A stretch of DNA of 19,853 bases, taken from JACIWB01 sp038818725 (lineage in GTDB: Archaea; Thermoplasmatota; E2; UBA202; JdFR-43). This document shows, in pieces, positions 1-6,561 of this stretch. Both the position numbers and the translations under genes were made by a program. The stretch spans positions 1 through 19,853 of the forward strand of contig JAWAYL010000021.1 in assembly GCA_038818725.1 (NCBI GenBank), given 5' to 3'. The notes below the pieces were generated by a model. The model saw nothing but the letters and a program-made list of their open reading frames with translations. It made no database searches and was not told the origin of the DNA. The first letter of the stretch is position 1. Each line of letters starts with the position of its first letter.

Positions 1-114
1 TGATTGAACTGCATAATTATCTGTTGCATTCCATATAATATTTTCAATATTTCCAACATATAATATTTCTCCTCCATTTGGATAAATAACTTGCACATTT
101 GGAGGGGTTGTATC
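1..114 (-). repeat. Direct repeat, second copy in gene D (cut by window edge)
   Basis: Positions 1-114 match 610-723 with one visible mismatch (106 versus 715). It encodes the start of the second Kre9/KNH-like module (DTTPPNVQ to NYAVQS). The period is 609 nt, or 203 codons, so the protein frame is kept. The repeat runs into the window edge. Confidence 0.95.
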
Positions 115-1185
115 TTTTGGAGTTACTGTTAAATTTACTCTAATTGTTGCATTTCCTCCATTTGAATTTATTGATATATTGCAACTATAATTTCCAGCAA
201 TTAAGCCAGTGGTATTTACTGTTAATTTTATATAATCATGTTCTCCTGATGAGGAGCCGCTTGTTATATTTAATGAAAGCCATGTGCATATTTCAGTTAA
301 ATTGTAGTATAATATACCATTTCCGCTATTCCATATTTCAAGAGTTGAATCAGCTATTGAATCTTGTAATAAAGTGAAATTAAAAGAAGATGGGCTATAT
401 GAAAGAATTGGAATGATTTTTCTTATTTCAAATGTTGAATTGCTCTCATCATATCCTAAATTGCCTGCATAATCATAAGCAACTACTTTAACTTTGCAAT
501 TTGTTGAAGGAGTATCTGGAATAAGCCATTCATATATTCCATCATTTTCAGTTCCTATAACTAATGGATTGTATGTTATTCCTCCATTTGTTGAATAATA
601 AATGTTTATTGATTGAACTGCATAATTATCTGTTGCATTCCATATAATATTTTCAATATTTCCAACATATAATATTTCTCCTCCATTTGGATAAATAACT
701 TGCACATTTGGAGGAGTTGTATCCGCTAAAACAACATTTACACTTCCATTTATAACTATTAAATCTGTTGAGCCATGAATTATTGCACTTTCAATATTTA
801 TAGAAGATGAGCCAATTCCTATGGCAGTGAAGTTTATTATTGCGAAAGTGCCTTCCTGCGTTTTTAGCGAACTCGAGACCGCCATTATGTAGCTTATCTT
901 TCCAGCGGAATTGTCTATAACTATGGTCAAATCCCCGAGCCATGTTTCAAACATTCCACCATTTGTTACGCTATTTGCCCTTAAAACAGACGGATTAAAT
1001 GAAATATTGCAAGCAGCAGATGAGACAGGTGAGGCTGGAGTAATATTTATTTTTACGGAAAATGAAGAATTAAGATTTATTGTTTGCAAGGTTGGAACTA
1101 TCCCTATTACATGCTTGCTATCAGCACTTGTTAAATTCAAAGAAGTCAGAACAAGCGTTAAACATACTATAACTTCCTTCTTCAT
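1..1185 (-). CDS. Gene D: secreted cohesin-domain surface protein (3' partial)
   Basis: This frame is open from an ATG at 1185 to the window edge (395 codons, no stop), so the C-terminus is missing. Residues 1-22 look like a signal peptide (MKKE, then a hydrophobic stretch). Residues 24-153 form a cohesin-like domain: the core has FNPSVL, VTNGGMF, IDNSAGKI and EGTFAIINFTA, the same landmarks seen in the two cohesins of gene C. Residues 157-255 resemble the Kre9/KNH-type Ser-Thr-rich beta domain (PNGGE, then NIIWNATD, YYSTNGG and YEWLIPD). Residues 256-355 resemble a BACON-like beta sandwich (GNGILYYNL, TWLSLN, NTTGLIAGNYS). At residue 358 the Kre9-like unit begins again, so a 203-aa unit repeats in tandem. 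The start is supported by AAAGGTGA placed 5 nt upstream. Inferred role: an exported adaptor or scaffold that binds dockerin proteins. How it is attached to the cell is not visible. Domain names are read by eye. Confidence 0.85.
   Translation of the reverse strand, partial: MKKEVIVCLTLVLTSLNLTSADSKHVIGIVPTLQTINLNSSFSVKINITPASPVSSAACNISFNPSVLRANSVTNGGMFETWLGDLTIVIDNSAGKISYIMAVSSSLKTQEGTFAIINFTAIGIGSSSINIESAIIHGSTDLIVINGSVNVVLADTTPPNVQVIYPNGGEILYVGNIENIIWNATDNYAVQSINIYYSTNGGITYNPLVIGTENDGIYEWLIPDTPSTNCKVKVVAYDYAGNLGYDESNSTFEIRKIIPILSYSPSSFNFTLLQDSIADSTLEIWNSGNGILYYNLTEICTWLSLNITSGSSSGEHDYIKLTVNTTGLIAGNYSCNISINSNGGNATIRVNLTVTPKDTTPPNVQVIYPNGGEILYVGNIENIIWNATDNYAVQS
610..723 (-). repeat. Direct repeat, first copy in gene D
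   Basis: First copy of the 114-nt near-perfect repeat also present at 1-114. It encodes residues 155-192 of gene D, directly after the cohesin-like domain. One mismatch in 114 nt, lying in a codon third position, points to recent duplication or gene conversion. Confidence 0.95.
727..1116 (-). other. Cohesin-like domain of gene D
   Basis: Residues 24-153 of gene D. The order of features is that of cohesins: a first strand with TINLNSSFSVKINI, then CNISFNPSVL, VTNGGMF, IDNSAGKISYIMA, EGTFAIINFTAIG and a closing INGSVNV strand. Cohesins are the dockerin-binding jelly-roll modules of cellulosomes and are also known in some archaea. The related haemopexin-like or generic Ig folds are the main alternative, but the NGxMF/IDNxxGKI pair is shared with both cohesins of gene C. 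Confidence 0.72.
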
Positions 1186-1190
1186 TTTTT

Positions 1191-1231
1191 TCACCTTTTA
1201 TTATGTAATATAAAACTCTATTTAAATTTTC
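1191..1231 (-). promoter_or_regulatory. Putative archaeal promoter and RBS of gene D
   Basis: On the minus strand GAAAAT (1231-1226, fits the BRE pattern RNWAAW) runs into TTTAAATA (1226-1219, TATA-like). A TATA centre near 1222 predicts a transcript start around 1195-1199, giving a leader of about 10-14 nt. That leader would carry the ribosome binding site AAAGGTGA (1198-1191), 5 nt from the ATG at 1185. AT-richness makes chance TATA matches common, but the spacing fits. Confidence 0.5.
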
Positions 1232-1232
1232 A

Positions 1233-1257
1233 CAAAATAAAAAGAGAAGGAGGGGAG
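1233..1257 (-). terminator. Possible poly-pyrimidine terminator after gene C
   Basis: Directly after the TAG of gene C the minus strand reads a 25-nt pyrimidine-rich run with CTTTTT and ATTTT. Archaeal intrinsic termination is typically driven by T-rich runs without a strong hairpin, so this is a plausible stop between C and D. No convincing stem-loop is visible. The evidence is weak. Confidence 0.35.
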
Positions 1258-4200
1258 CTATTTTTTGGGTTTCTTTTCTTCTTTTTTCTCTTCTTTCTTT
1301 TCCTCCGGCTTTTCTTCTTTTCTTCTTCTCCAGATTGCAAAGAGAGCTATTGCTATTATTATAAGTATTATTATTATTATCAAATACAGCCATATATTTA
1401 CTTTTTCAGCTTTTATCTCAATCTTTATTGTTGTTTCTGCGGTTGCTCCATCATTGTCTTTTACAATAAGAGTTACATTATATGTTCCTTCTTTTTCATA
1501 TGCATGCTTTGGATTTCTCTCATAGCTTATATTTCCGTCTCCAAATTGCCAGGTATAATTAACTATGACTCCATCTTCATCTGTTGAAAGAGAGGTGAAG
1601 TTAATATCTTCTTTTGGTTTTGGTTTATCTGGAGAATATGTTATTAATGCTGTCGGTGGCTTGTTTCTTACTTCTATTATTTGCTGTGTTGATGCTGTTG
1701 CATTCTTATCATCTTTTACAGTTAGCTTAACTATATATGTTCCATTATCAGCATATTTATGTCTTGGATTTCTCTCATATTTTATATTTCCGTCTCCAAA
1801 GTCCCATGTCCAATTTACAACGCTTCCATCTTCATCTGTTGAGAGGTCTGCAAATGTTATTGTATCTGTATCATATGGTTGCAATGGGCTATAGGTAAAG
1901 TTTGCAACAGGTGGCTTGTTCTTCTGTATGATAAATGAAAATGTTGAAGTAGAGCAAGCATTTCCAGCATTATCAACTGCATAATATTCTACAACATGGC
2001 TTCCTTCAGATGAAACAGGATGACTACCAGATGAGCCAGATATTGTATATTGTGTGCCATCTACTTTATATCTTATTTCTTTAACTCCAGAAATTGCATC
2101 TGAAGCAGAGAATGAAATTGTTACATCTGTTATATATTTTCCATTAACTATTGTGCCAGTCAATGAATGACTTGCGGTTGGAGCGCTTTTATCTATTTTT
2201 ATTGAAATGCTTTTGTTTGCTTCCTCATTGCCAAGTTTATCAATGCTATAATAATAAATTGTTGTCTGCCCTTCTGTGGAAATCGTAAATGGCTCAGTAT
2301 AGTTAATCCATGAGGCGACGCCAATCCTGTAGTATGTTGCATTTACTCCTGCTCCACTATCGCTTGCAGTTAAATTAACAACTACATTGCTCTTATACCA
2401 ACCCGCCTCACCTTGTGTGCCACTTAGGTAAGGAATTGTTAATGGCGGAGTATCATCAACATAATATGTTTTATTTTCATATGCAGTATTTCCTAAATTA
2501 TCAATTGCTCTTATTTCTAAATAATGCAATCCTTCTCCTTGCAATGTAAAGTTTTCTTCTGCTAGCCAATCACTCCAGCTTCCATACCATATGCGATATT
2601 CTAATAGCATAAGCCCGCATCCTTCATCATTTGCTTTTATGTTAAATTGAGTTATTGATTTTACATATTCTTCATATTTTGGTTCTCCTACATTTAATAT
2701 TATTTCAGGTGGAATATTATCTACATAAACAACTTTTGATTTTATTTCTTCAATGTTTCCTAAATTATCAATGCTGTAATAGTAAATTGTATGCATTCCA
2801 GCTGAAACTGTAAATGGCTCACTATATTCAATTGCTGGCAAATCATCAATCTTATAATATGTTCTATCTACTCCACTTCCTTCATCACTTGCAGATAATG
2901 TTATAAGCGTTGAAGATCTAATCCATTCTTTTGTTCCATCATAGTAATATGGCAAGCCAAATTCAAGAGTTGTTAATGGTGGAACATCATCAACATAAAC
3001 AACTTTTGATTTTATTTCTTCAACATTTCCTAAATTATCAATGCTGTAATAATAAATTGTATTTTGGCCTGCTGATATTGTAAATGGTTCATAATATTCA
3101 TTCCAATTTCCTTCATCAATCTTATAATATGTTTTATTTATTCCACTTCCTTCATCACTTGCGGATAATGTTATAAGCGTTGAAGATGTAATCCATTCTT
3201 TTGTTCCATCATAGTAATATGGCAAGCCAAATTCAATTTTTGTTAATGGTGGAATATCATCAACATAAACATTTATAGAATTATGCTCTTCTTCATTTCC
3301 TAAATTATCAACTGCCCAATATGTTATTGTATGCTGTCCGCTTATCTCAATAGTCAGCATTATATTTGCGTTTGTAACTATTTGCTCCACTCCTCCATCA
3401 ATGCGGTAATGTATTTCTTTAAATCCTGCCCCGCTATCTGTTGCATTTATATAAATAGGAGTTGTTGGAAGAATATAGTTTTCATATTTTGGTTCTCCTA
3501 TTTCAATGGTTGATGATGGTGGAGTATTATCTACATAAACAACTTTTGATTTTATTTCTTCAATGTTTCCTAAATTATCAATGCTGTAATAATAAATTGT
3601 ATTTTGGCCTGCTGATATTGTAAATGGTTCATAATATTCATTCCAATTTCCTTCATCAATCTTATAATATGTTTTATTTACTCCACTTCCTTCATCACTT
3701 GCAGATAATGTTATAAGCGTTGAAGATGTAATCCATTCTTTTGTTCCATCATAGTAATATGGCAAGCCAAATTCAAGAGTTGTTAATGGTGGGGTTAAAT
3801 CTGCTTCAAGAGTTGCATTCTGAGTTATAATGTAAAGAGATGGATAAGTATCGAGATTTGTTATATTTAGATTACTTCTTCCTGTTTTCTTTGCTTCGAA
3901 TTCTATGATTGCAAGTGTTCCTTCTTCAGTTACTCCTGGAGCTGGTGGGATTTGGAATGCATTTATTGTAACTTTTCCATTGACATTATCTATTGTTGAA
4001 GCTAAATTATCAAACAATCCACCATTTTTTATCTCTGTAACATTGAAATATTCTGGATTAAATAATAAATCAAAGCCAATAACAATTATTTCATTCCCAC
4101 CTGGCTTAAGAATAATGTGAAATGTTGCCTTATCATTTGTTATTTCATATTCTGGCTCAATTAACAGATAAACAGGTGGATTTTTAACATAAACAGTTGC

Positions 4201-6363
4201 ATTTGTAAAAGCAAGAGGATATGGATTATTTTGTGGGTCAACAACATAGCATGCATCTGGAATGAATTTTATAAATGCATTTCCAACAATATTTTTCGCT
4301 CTAAATGTAACTCTCGCAAAAACGCCGCCAGGGACAGGGACAAAGGAAAAGCCCATGATGTTATCTATTCTACCATTGGTGTTATTTATTATTCCGTTGC
4401 TCCCTAAATTACTAAACATTTCTCCATTTGTAACATTTATTGCTTCAAGAAGAGTAGCGTTAAATTGCAAATAGCATTGCACAGCAAAAATATTTTCTGC
4501 ATCAACTATAATATCCGCAACAAATTCTTCTCCAAATTCAATTGAAGCAGGAGCGACTATTCTTAAGCCTGGCTGATAAACTTCTATATGAACTGTTGCA
4601 ACATCTGTTAAGCTACCATCGCTTATTGTATATGTAAAGCTATCGCTTCCATGATAGCCGGGAGAAGGAGTATAATAAACATAGCTTCCATCATATGTAA
4701 CAATTCCATGTCCTGGCTGAGTCACGCTTATTATTGTTAAGGTATCTCCATCTATATCGCTATCGTTTGCTAGAACATCTATCTTATTATTTGATGAATT
4801 CATAACAACACTTGCATAATCGTCATTTGCAATTGGCTCATCATTTATGCTGTTTATTGCAATATAAACTGTTGCAATATTGCTATAAGCTTGCCCATCA
4901 TATGCTTTATAAGTAAAGCTATCTTCGCCGTAATAATTTAATGAAGGTGTATAGGTAAATGAGCCATCTGAATTAAAAACAACGCTTCCATGGCTTGGAT
5001 TGCTTACTAATTCAGCAGTTAAAGTATCTCCATCAGCATCATTATCATTTGCTAATACTCCTGGAGCATTTACAATTAATTGAGTGTCTTCATGTGATAC
5101 ATAATAATCATCATTTGCAACAGGTGGAGTATTTTCTGGCGGAGGAGCTACTATAACTGGGATTGTAATGCTATCAGTTGCTTCGTCATCATCCATAACA
5201 GTTAAAGTTACTTCATATGTTCCAGCATCGCTGTATTGATGGGTTGGATTTTGTTCATAGGCAAAGCTTCCATCTCCAAAATTCCATAGCCATGAAACAA
5301 TATAGCCATCGATATCATAGGATAAGTCAGTAAACTGAATTGTTTCGCCTACTTTCGGATTTTCTGGGCTATAAGTAAAAGCTGCAACTGGTGGCTGATT
5401 TGGCATTTCATATGGCGCTTCAAGCCATGGATTAAATAGAACATTATCGCTTACGCTATCTCCTAAACCAGACGGATTCAATGTTGAATGATATGGTCCG
5501 CTTGCATGCCCCCACCAGTTATATGTTGCGTTTACTCGATGATCTGGGGAAGCATCGGTATTGTATGCCCCGCGTATATTTCCAAAGATATTATTGTAAT
5601 GGATGTTGATATTTGAGGAACCTATAATATAGAAGCCGTAGCTATTATTATATACATTGTTAAATGTTATATTGCAATAAGTGCTATAATAAAACTGGAT
5701 CCCACTATTTGAGTTGTTAAATATATTATTAAATGTTATATTATTGCTTTCACAGTATTCTTCTACCTGTATTCCATTATAGTTGGCATATATGGTGTTT
5801 AAAGTAATATTATTGTTTCGAGCATAATAATCTAAATATATACCACGCCAAACGTTATGATGGATGTTATTTGAAATTATAATGTTATTGGTTGAAAAAT
5901 CCGTCAAGTAAATTCCTTCCCCATTACCATATACATTGTTTGAAACTATAATGTTGTTTGAGCCCTGATACTCGAATATAATACCATAATAATTGTTATA
6001 TATTGTGCAGTTTTCTATTTTACCATTTCTTACATTGTAAAAAGAGATACCGTTATTATAAGCATTATAACCACCATGGATTGAACAATTTCTTATAACG
6101 AAATATGCGTTTGTATTTGAAATTGAAATTCCATGATATGAGCCAGTGCTTATGTCTATATCCCATCCTTCTATTATATAAGGGTCACTTGCTGTTCCTG
6201 AGCCACCCACAACACCATTTTGTGGCGTAAATTGGGCATTTCCACTTATTTGAATTGGTGCATGGGGTGTTAAGCCATTGCTTCTAACTTCAAATGGCAA
6301 TGAGAATAAAAGAATAAAAGAGAGGAAGAGAATTATTCCTTTCCTTGTGTTTTTCTTCATCAT
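1258..6363 (-). CDS. Gene C: membrane-anchored cohesin scaffold with beta-helix, PKD and Ig repeats
   Basis: 1701 aa, apparently complete. Order of modules: signal peptide (1-30); right-handed parallel beta-helix of NosD type (30-317, many GI.. and N-N-I repeats); PKD (321-411, WNFGDG); two VCBS/Big_9-like Ig domains (about 412-595, each with LANDxDxDGDTL); two cohesin-like domains (599-726 and 730-854); seven 90-aa Ig/OmpL47-like repeats, each closing with VDxxPP or similar; two PKDs (WDFGDGN, WQFGDGN); one transmembrane helix rich in Ile; and a Lys/Glu tail, presumably cytoplasmic. The start at 6363 is chosen because GAGGTGA lies 5 nt upstream, the spacing seen in genes B and D. An in-frame GTG at 6372 is part of that site, and ATG at 6360 is also possible. 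The gene lies 15 nt after gene B, so co-transcription is likely. Inferred role: cell-surface scaffold presenting cohesins to the dockerin proteins A and B. The beta-helix may bind or process a polysaccharide, but no catalytic residues are evident. Confidence 0.92.
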   Translation of the reverse strand: MMKKNTRKGIILFLSFILLFSLPFEVRSNGLTPHAPIQISGNAQFTPQNGVVGGSGTASDPYIIEGWDIDISTGSYHGISISNTNAYFVIRNCSIHGGYNAYNNGISFYNVRNGKIENCTIYNNYYGIIFEYQGSNNIIVSNNVYGNGEGIYLTDFSTNNIIISNNIHHNVWRGIYLDYYARNNNITLNTIYANYNGIQVEEYCESNNITFNNIFNNSNSGIQFYYSTYCNITFNNVYNNSYGFYIIGSSNINIHYNNIFGNIRGAYNTDASPDHRVNATYNWWGHASGPYHSTLNPSGLGDSVSDNVLFNPWLEAPYEMPNQPPVAAFTYSPENPKVGETIQFTDLSYDIDGYIVSWLWNFGDGSFAYEQNPTHQYSDAGTYEVTLTVMDDDEATDSITIPVIVAPPPENTPPVANDDYYVSHEDTQLIVNAPGVLANDNDADGDTLTAELVSNPSHGSVVFNSDGSFTYTPSLNYYGEDSFTYKAYDGQAYSNIATVYIAINSINDEPIANDDYASVVMNSSNNKIDVLANDSDIDGDTLTIISVTQPGHGIVTYDGSYVYYTPSPGYHGSDSFTYTISDGSLTDVATVHIEVYQPGLRIVAPASIEFGEEFVADIIVDAENIFAVQCYLQFNATLLEAINVTNGEMFSNLGSNGIINNTNGRIDNIMGFSFVPVPGGVFARVTFRAKNIVGNAFIKFIPDACYVVDPQNNPYPLAFTNATVYVKNPPVYLLIEPEYEITNDKATFHIILKPGGNEIIVIGFDLLFNPEYFNVTEIKNGGLFDNLASTIDNVNGKVTINAFQIPPAPGVTEEGTLAIIEFEAKKTGRSNLNITNLDTYPSLYIITQNATLEADLTPPLTTLEFGLPYYYDGTKEWITSSTLITLSASDEGSGVNKTYYKIDEGNWNEYYEPFTISAGQNTIYYYSIDNLGNIEEIKSKVVYVDNTPPSSTIEIGEPKYENYILPTTPIYINATDSGAGFKEIHYRIDGGVEQIVTNANIMLTIEISGQHTITYWAVDNLGNEEEHNSINVYVDDIPPLTKIEFGLPYYYDGTKEWITSSTLITLSASDEGSGINKTYYKIDEGNWNEYYEPFTISAGQNTIYYYSIDNLGNVEEIKSKVVYVDDVPPLTTLEFGLPYYYDGTKEWIRSSTLITLSASDEGSGVDRTYYKIDDLPAIEYSEPFTVSAGMHTIYYYSIDNLGNIEEIKSKVVYVDNIPPEIILNVGEPKYEEYVKSITQFNIKANDEGCGLMLLEYRIWYGSWSDWLAEENFTLQGEGLHYLEIRAIDNLGNTAYENKTYYVDDTPPLTIPYLSGTQGEAGWYKSNVVVNLTASDSGAGVNATYYRIGVASWINYTEPFTISTEGQTTIYYYSIDKLGNEEANKSISIKIDKSAPTASHSLTGTIVNGKYITDVTISFSASDAISGVKEIRYKVDGTQYTISGSSGSHPVSSEGSHVVEYYAVDNAGNACSTSTFSFIIQKNKPPVANFTYSPLQPYDTDTITFADLSTDEDGSVVNWTWDFGDGNIKYERNPRHKYADNGTYIVKLTVKDDKNATASTQQIIEVRNKPPTALITYSPDKPKPKEDINFTSLSTDEDGVIVNYTWQFGDGNISYERNPKHAYEKEGTYNVTLIVKDNDGATAETTIKIEIKAEKVNIWLYLIIIIILIIIAIALFAIWRRRKEEKPEEKKEEKKEEKKPKK
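1261..1331 (-). repeat. Homopurine/homopyrimidine tract coding the Lys/Glu tail of gene C
   Basis: About 70 nt of nearly uninterrupted purines on the coding strand (pyrimidines on the plus strand) encode RRRKEEK followed by repeated EEKK units and KKPKK. It is a low-complexity coding tract. With the oppositely biased run just downstream (1233-1257) it forms a purine-to-pyrimidine switch at the end of gene C. Confidence 0.8.
2447..2573 (-). repeat. 127-nt segment shared exactly with the right end of the window
   Basis: This part of Ig repeat R5 in gene C (DWLAEENFTLQGEG to KTYYVDD) is identical to 19727-19853 in gene A over its full visible length. The match may continue beyond the window edge. 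Confidence 0.96.
2721..2982 (-). repeat. 262-nt Ig-module repeat, copy R4 (gene C)
   Basis: Third copy, 270 nt from R3. Its flanks match R1 and R3 almost exactly, but a central block of about 60 nt (2781-2840) has diverged, encoding DDLPAIEYSEPFTVSAGMH in place of the EGNWNEYYEPFTISAGQN of the others. Confidence 0.9.
2991..3252 (-). repeat. 262-nt Ig-module repeat, copy R3 (gene C)
   Basis: Second near-identical copy, lying exactly 540 nt from R1 with a divergent module (R2) in between. About 97% identical to R1 by eye, with several of the changes at its ends. Confidence 0.95.
3531..3792 (-). repeat. 262-nt Ig-module repeat, copy R1 (gene C)
   Basis: First of three near-identical copies of an Ig/OmpL47-like module (LEFGLPYYYDGTKEW to SKVVYVD). 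By eye it differs from the copy at 2991-3252 at about 8 of 262 positions. The period is a multiple of 270 nt (90 codons). Confidence 0.95.
3801..4176 (-). other. Cohesin-like domain 2 of gene C
   Basis: Residues 730-854 of gene C. It has ATFHIILKPGG, IGFDLLFNPEYFNV, KNGGLFDN, IDNVNGKVTINAFQ, EGTLAIIEFEAKKTG and ITQNATLEAD, in the same order as cohesin 1 and the gene D cohesin. The two C domains differ in sequence, so their dockerin preference may differ. Confidence 0.75.
4185..4570 (-). other. Cohesin-like domain 1 of gene C
   Basis: Residues 599-726 of gene C. Landmarks are IEFGEEFVADIIVDA, VQCYLQFNATLLEAINV, TNGEMF, NNTNGRIDNIMGFS, VFARVTFRAK and a closing FTNATVYV. The C-Y-L-x-F-N-x-x-L-L pattern followed by TNGxMF is typical of cohesins. 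It follows the Big_9-like pair and is joined to cohesin 2 by a short Pro linker (KNPPVY). Confidence 0.78.
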
Positions 6364-6368
6364 TTGTT

Positions 6369-6375
6369 TCACCTC
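6369..6375 (-). promoter_or_regulatory. Ribosome binding site of gene C
   Basis: GAGGTGA on the minus strand, 5 nt before the ATG at 6363. It sits inside the 15-nt gap between the TAA of gene B and gene C. The GTG inside it should not be read as the start. Confidence 0.8.
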
Positions 6376-6378
6376 TTT

Positions 6379-6561
6379 TTAACCAGTCCATTTTGCTATG
6401 AGCAAGTAGATGTCTCCTGCATCTATTCTTCCACTTCCATCTAAATCATATTTCTGCACTGTTGGCCAGTCTGGACTGCTTGTATCTTTGAACCAGTTTG
6501 TAATTATGTAATATAAGTCAAGAACATTAACGCGCCCATCTGCATTGAAATCTTCTGGTAT
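6379..6561 (-). other. C-terminal dockerin of gene B
   Basis: The last 60 residues plus stop. Two calcium loops fit D-x-[ND]-x-[DS]-G-x-[VI]-[ND]-x-x-D: DFNADGRVNVLD and DLDGSGRIDAGD, each followed by a hydrophobic helix (LYYIITNWF, IYLLIAKW). The linker is longer than in many dockerins (about 17 residues with SSPDW). Residues at loop positions 10/11, which set partner choice in clostridial dockerins, are V/L and A/G. This is a confident type I-like dockerin. Confidence 0.93.

Noticed and set aside
144..377. Plus-strand frame at 144-377 at the left end
   Set aside because: Antisense to gene D, whose 395-codon minus-strand frame has a signal peptide, cohesin landmarks and a well-spaced ribosome binding site.
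1121..1393. Minus-strand 90-aa frame overlapping the C/D junction
   Set aside because: It is an alternative frame over the Lys/Glu tail tract and the start of gene D; it has no recognisable domain and conflicts with both genes.
1261..1400. Sortase or archaeosortase (PGF-CTERM) sorting signal at the C-terminus of gene C
   Set aside because: There is a hydrophobic helix and a basic tail, but no LPxTG or PGF motif before the helix; a plain transmembrane anchor fits better.
2447..3800. CRISPR array
   Set aside because: The direct repeats are 262 nt long, in frame, and code Ig-like modules; there are no short repeats with unique spacers.
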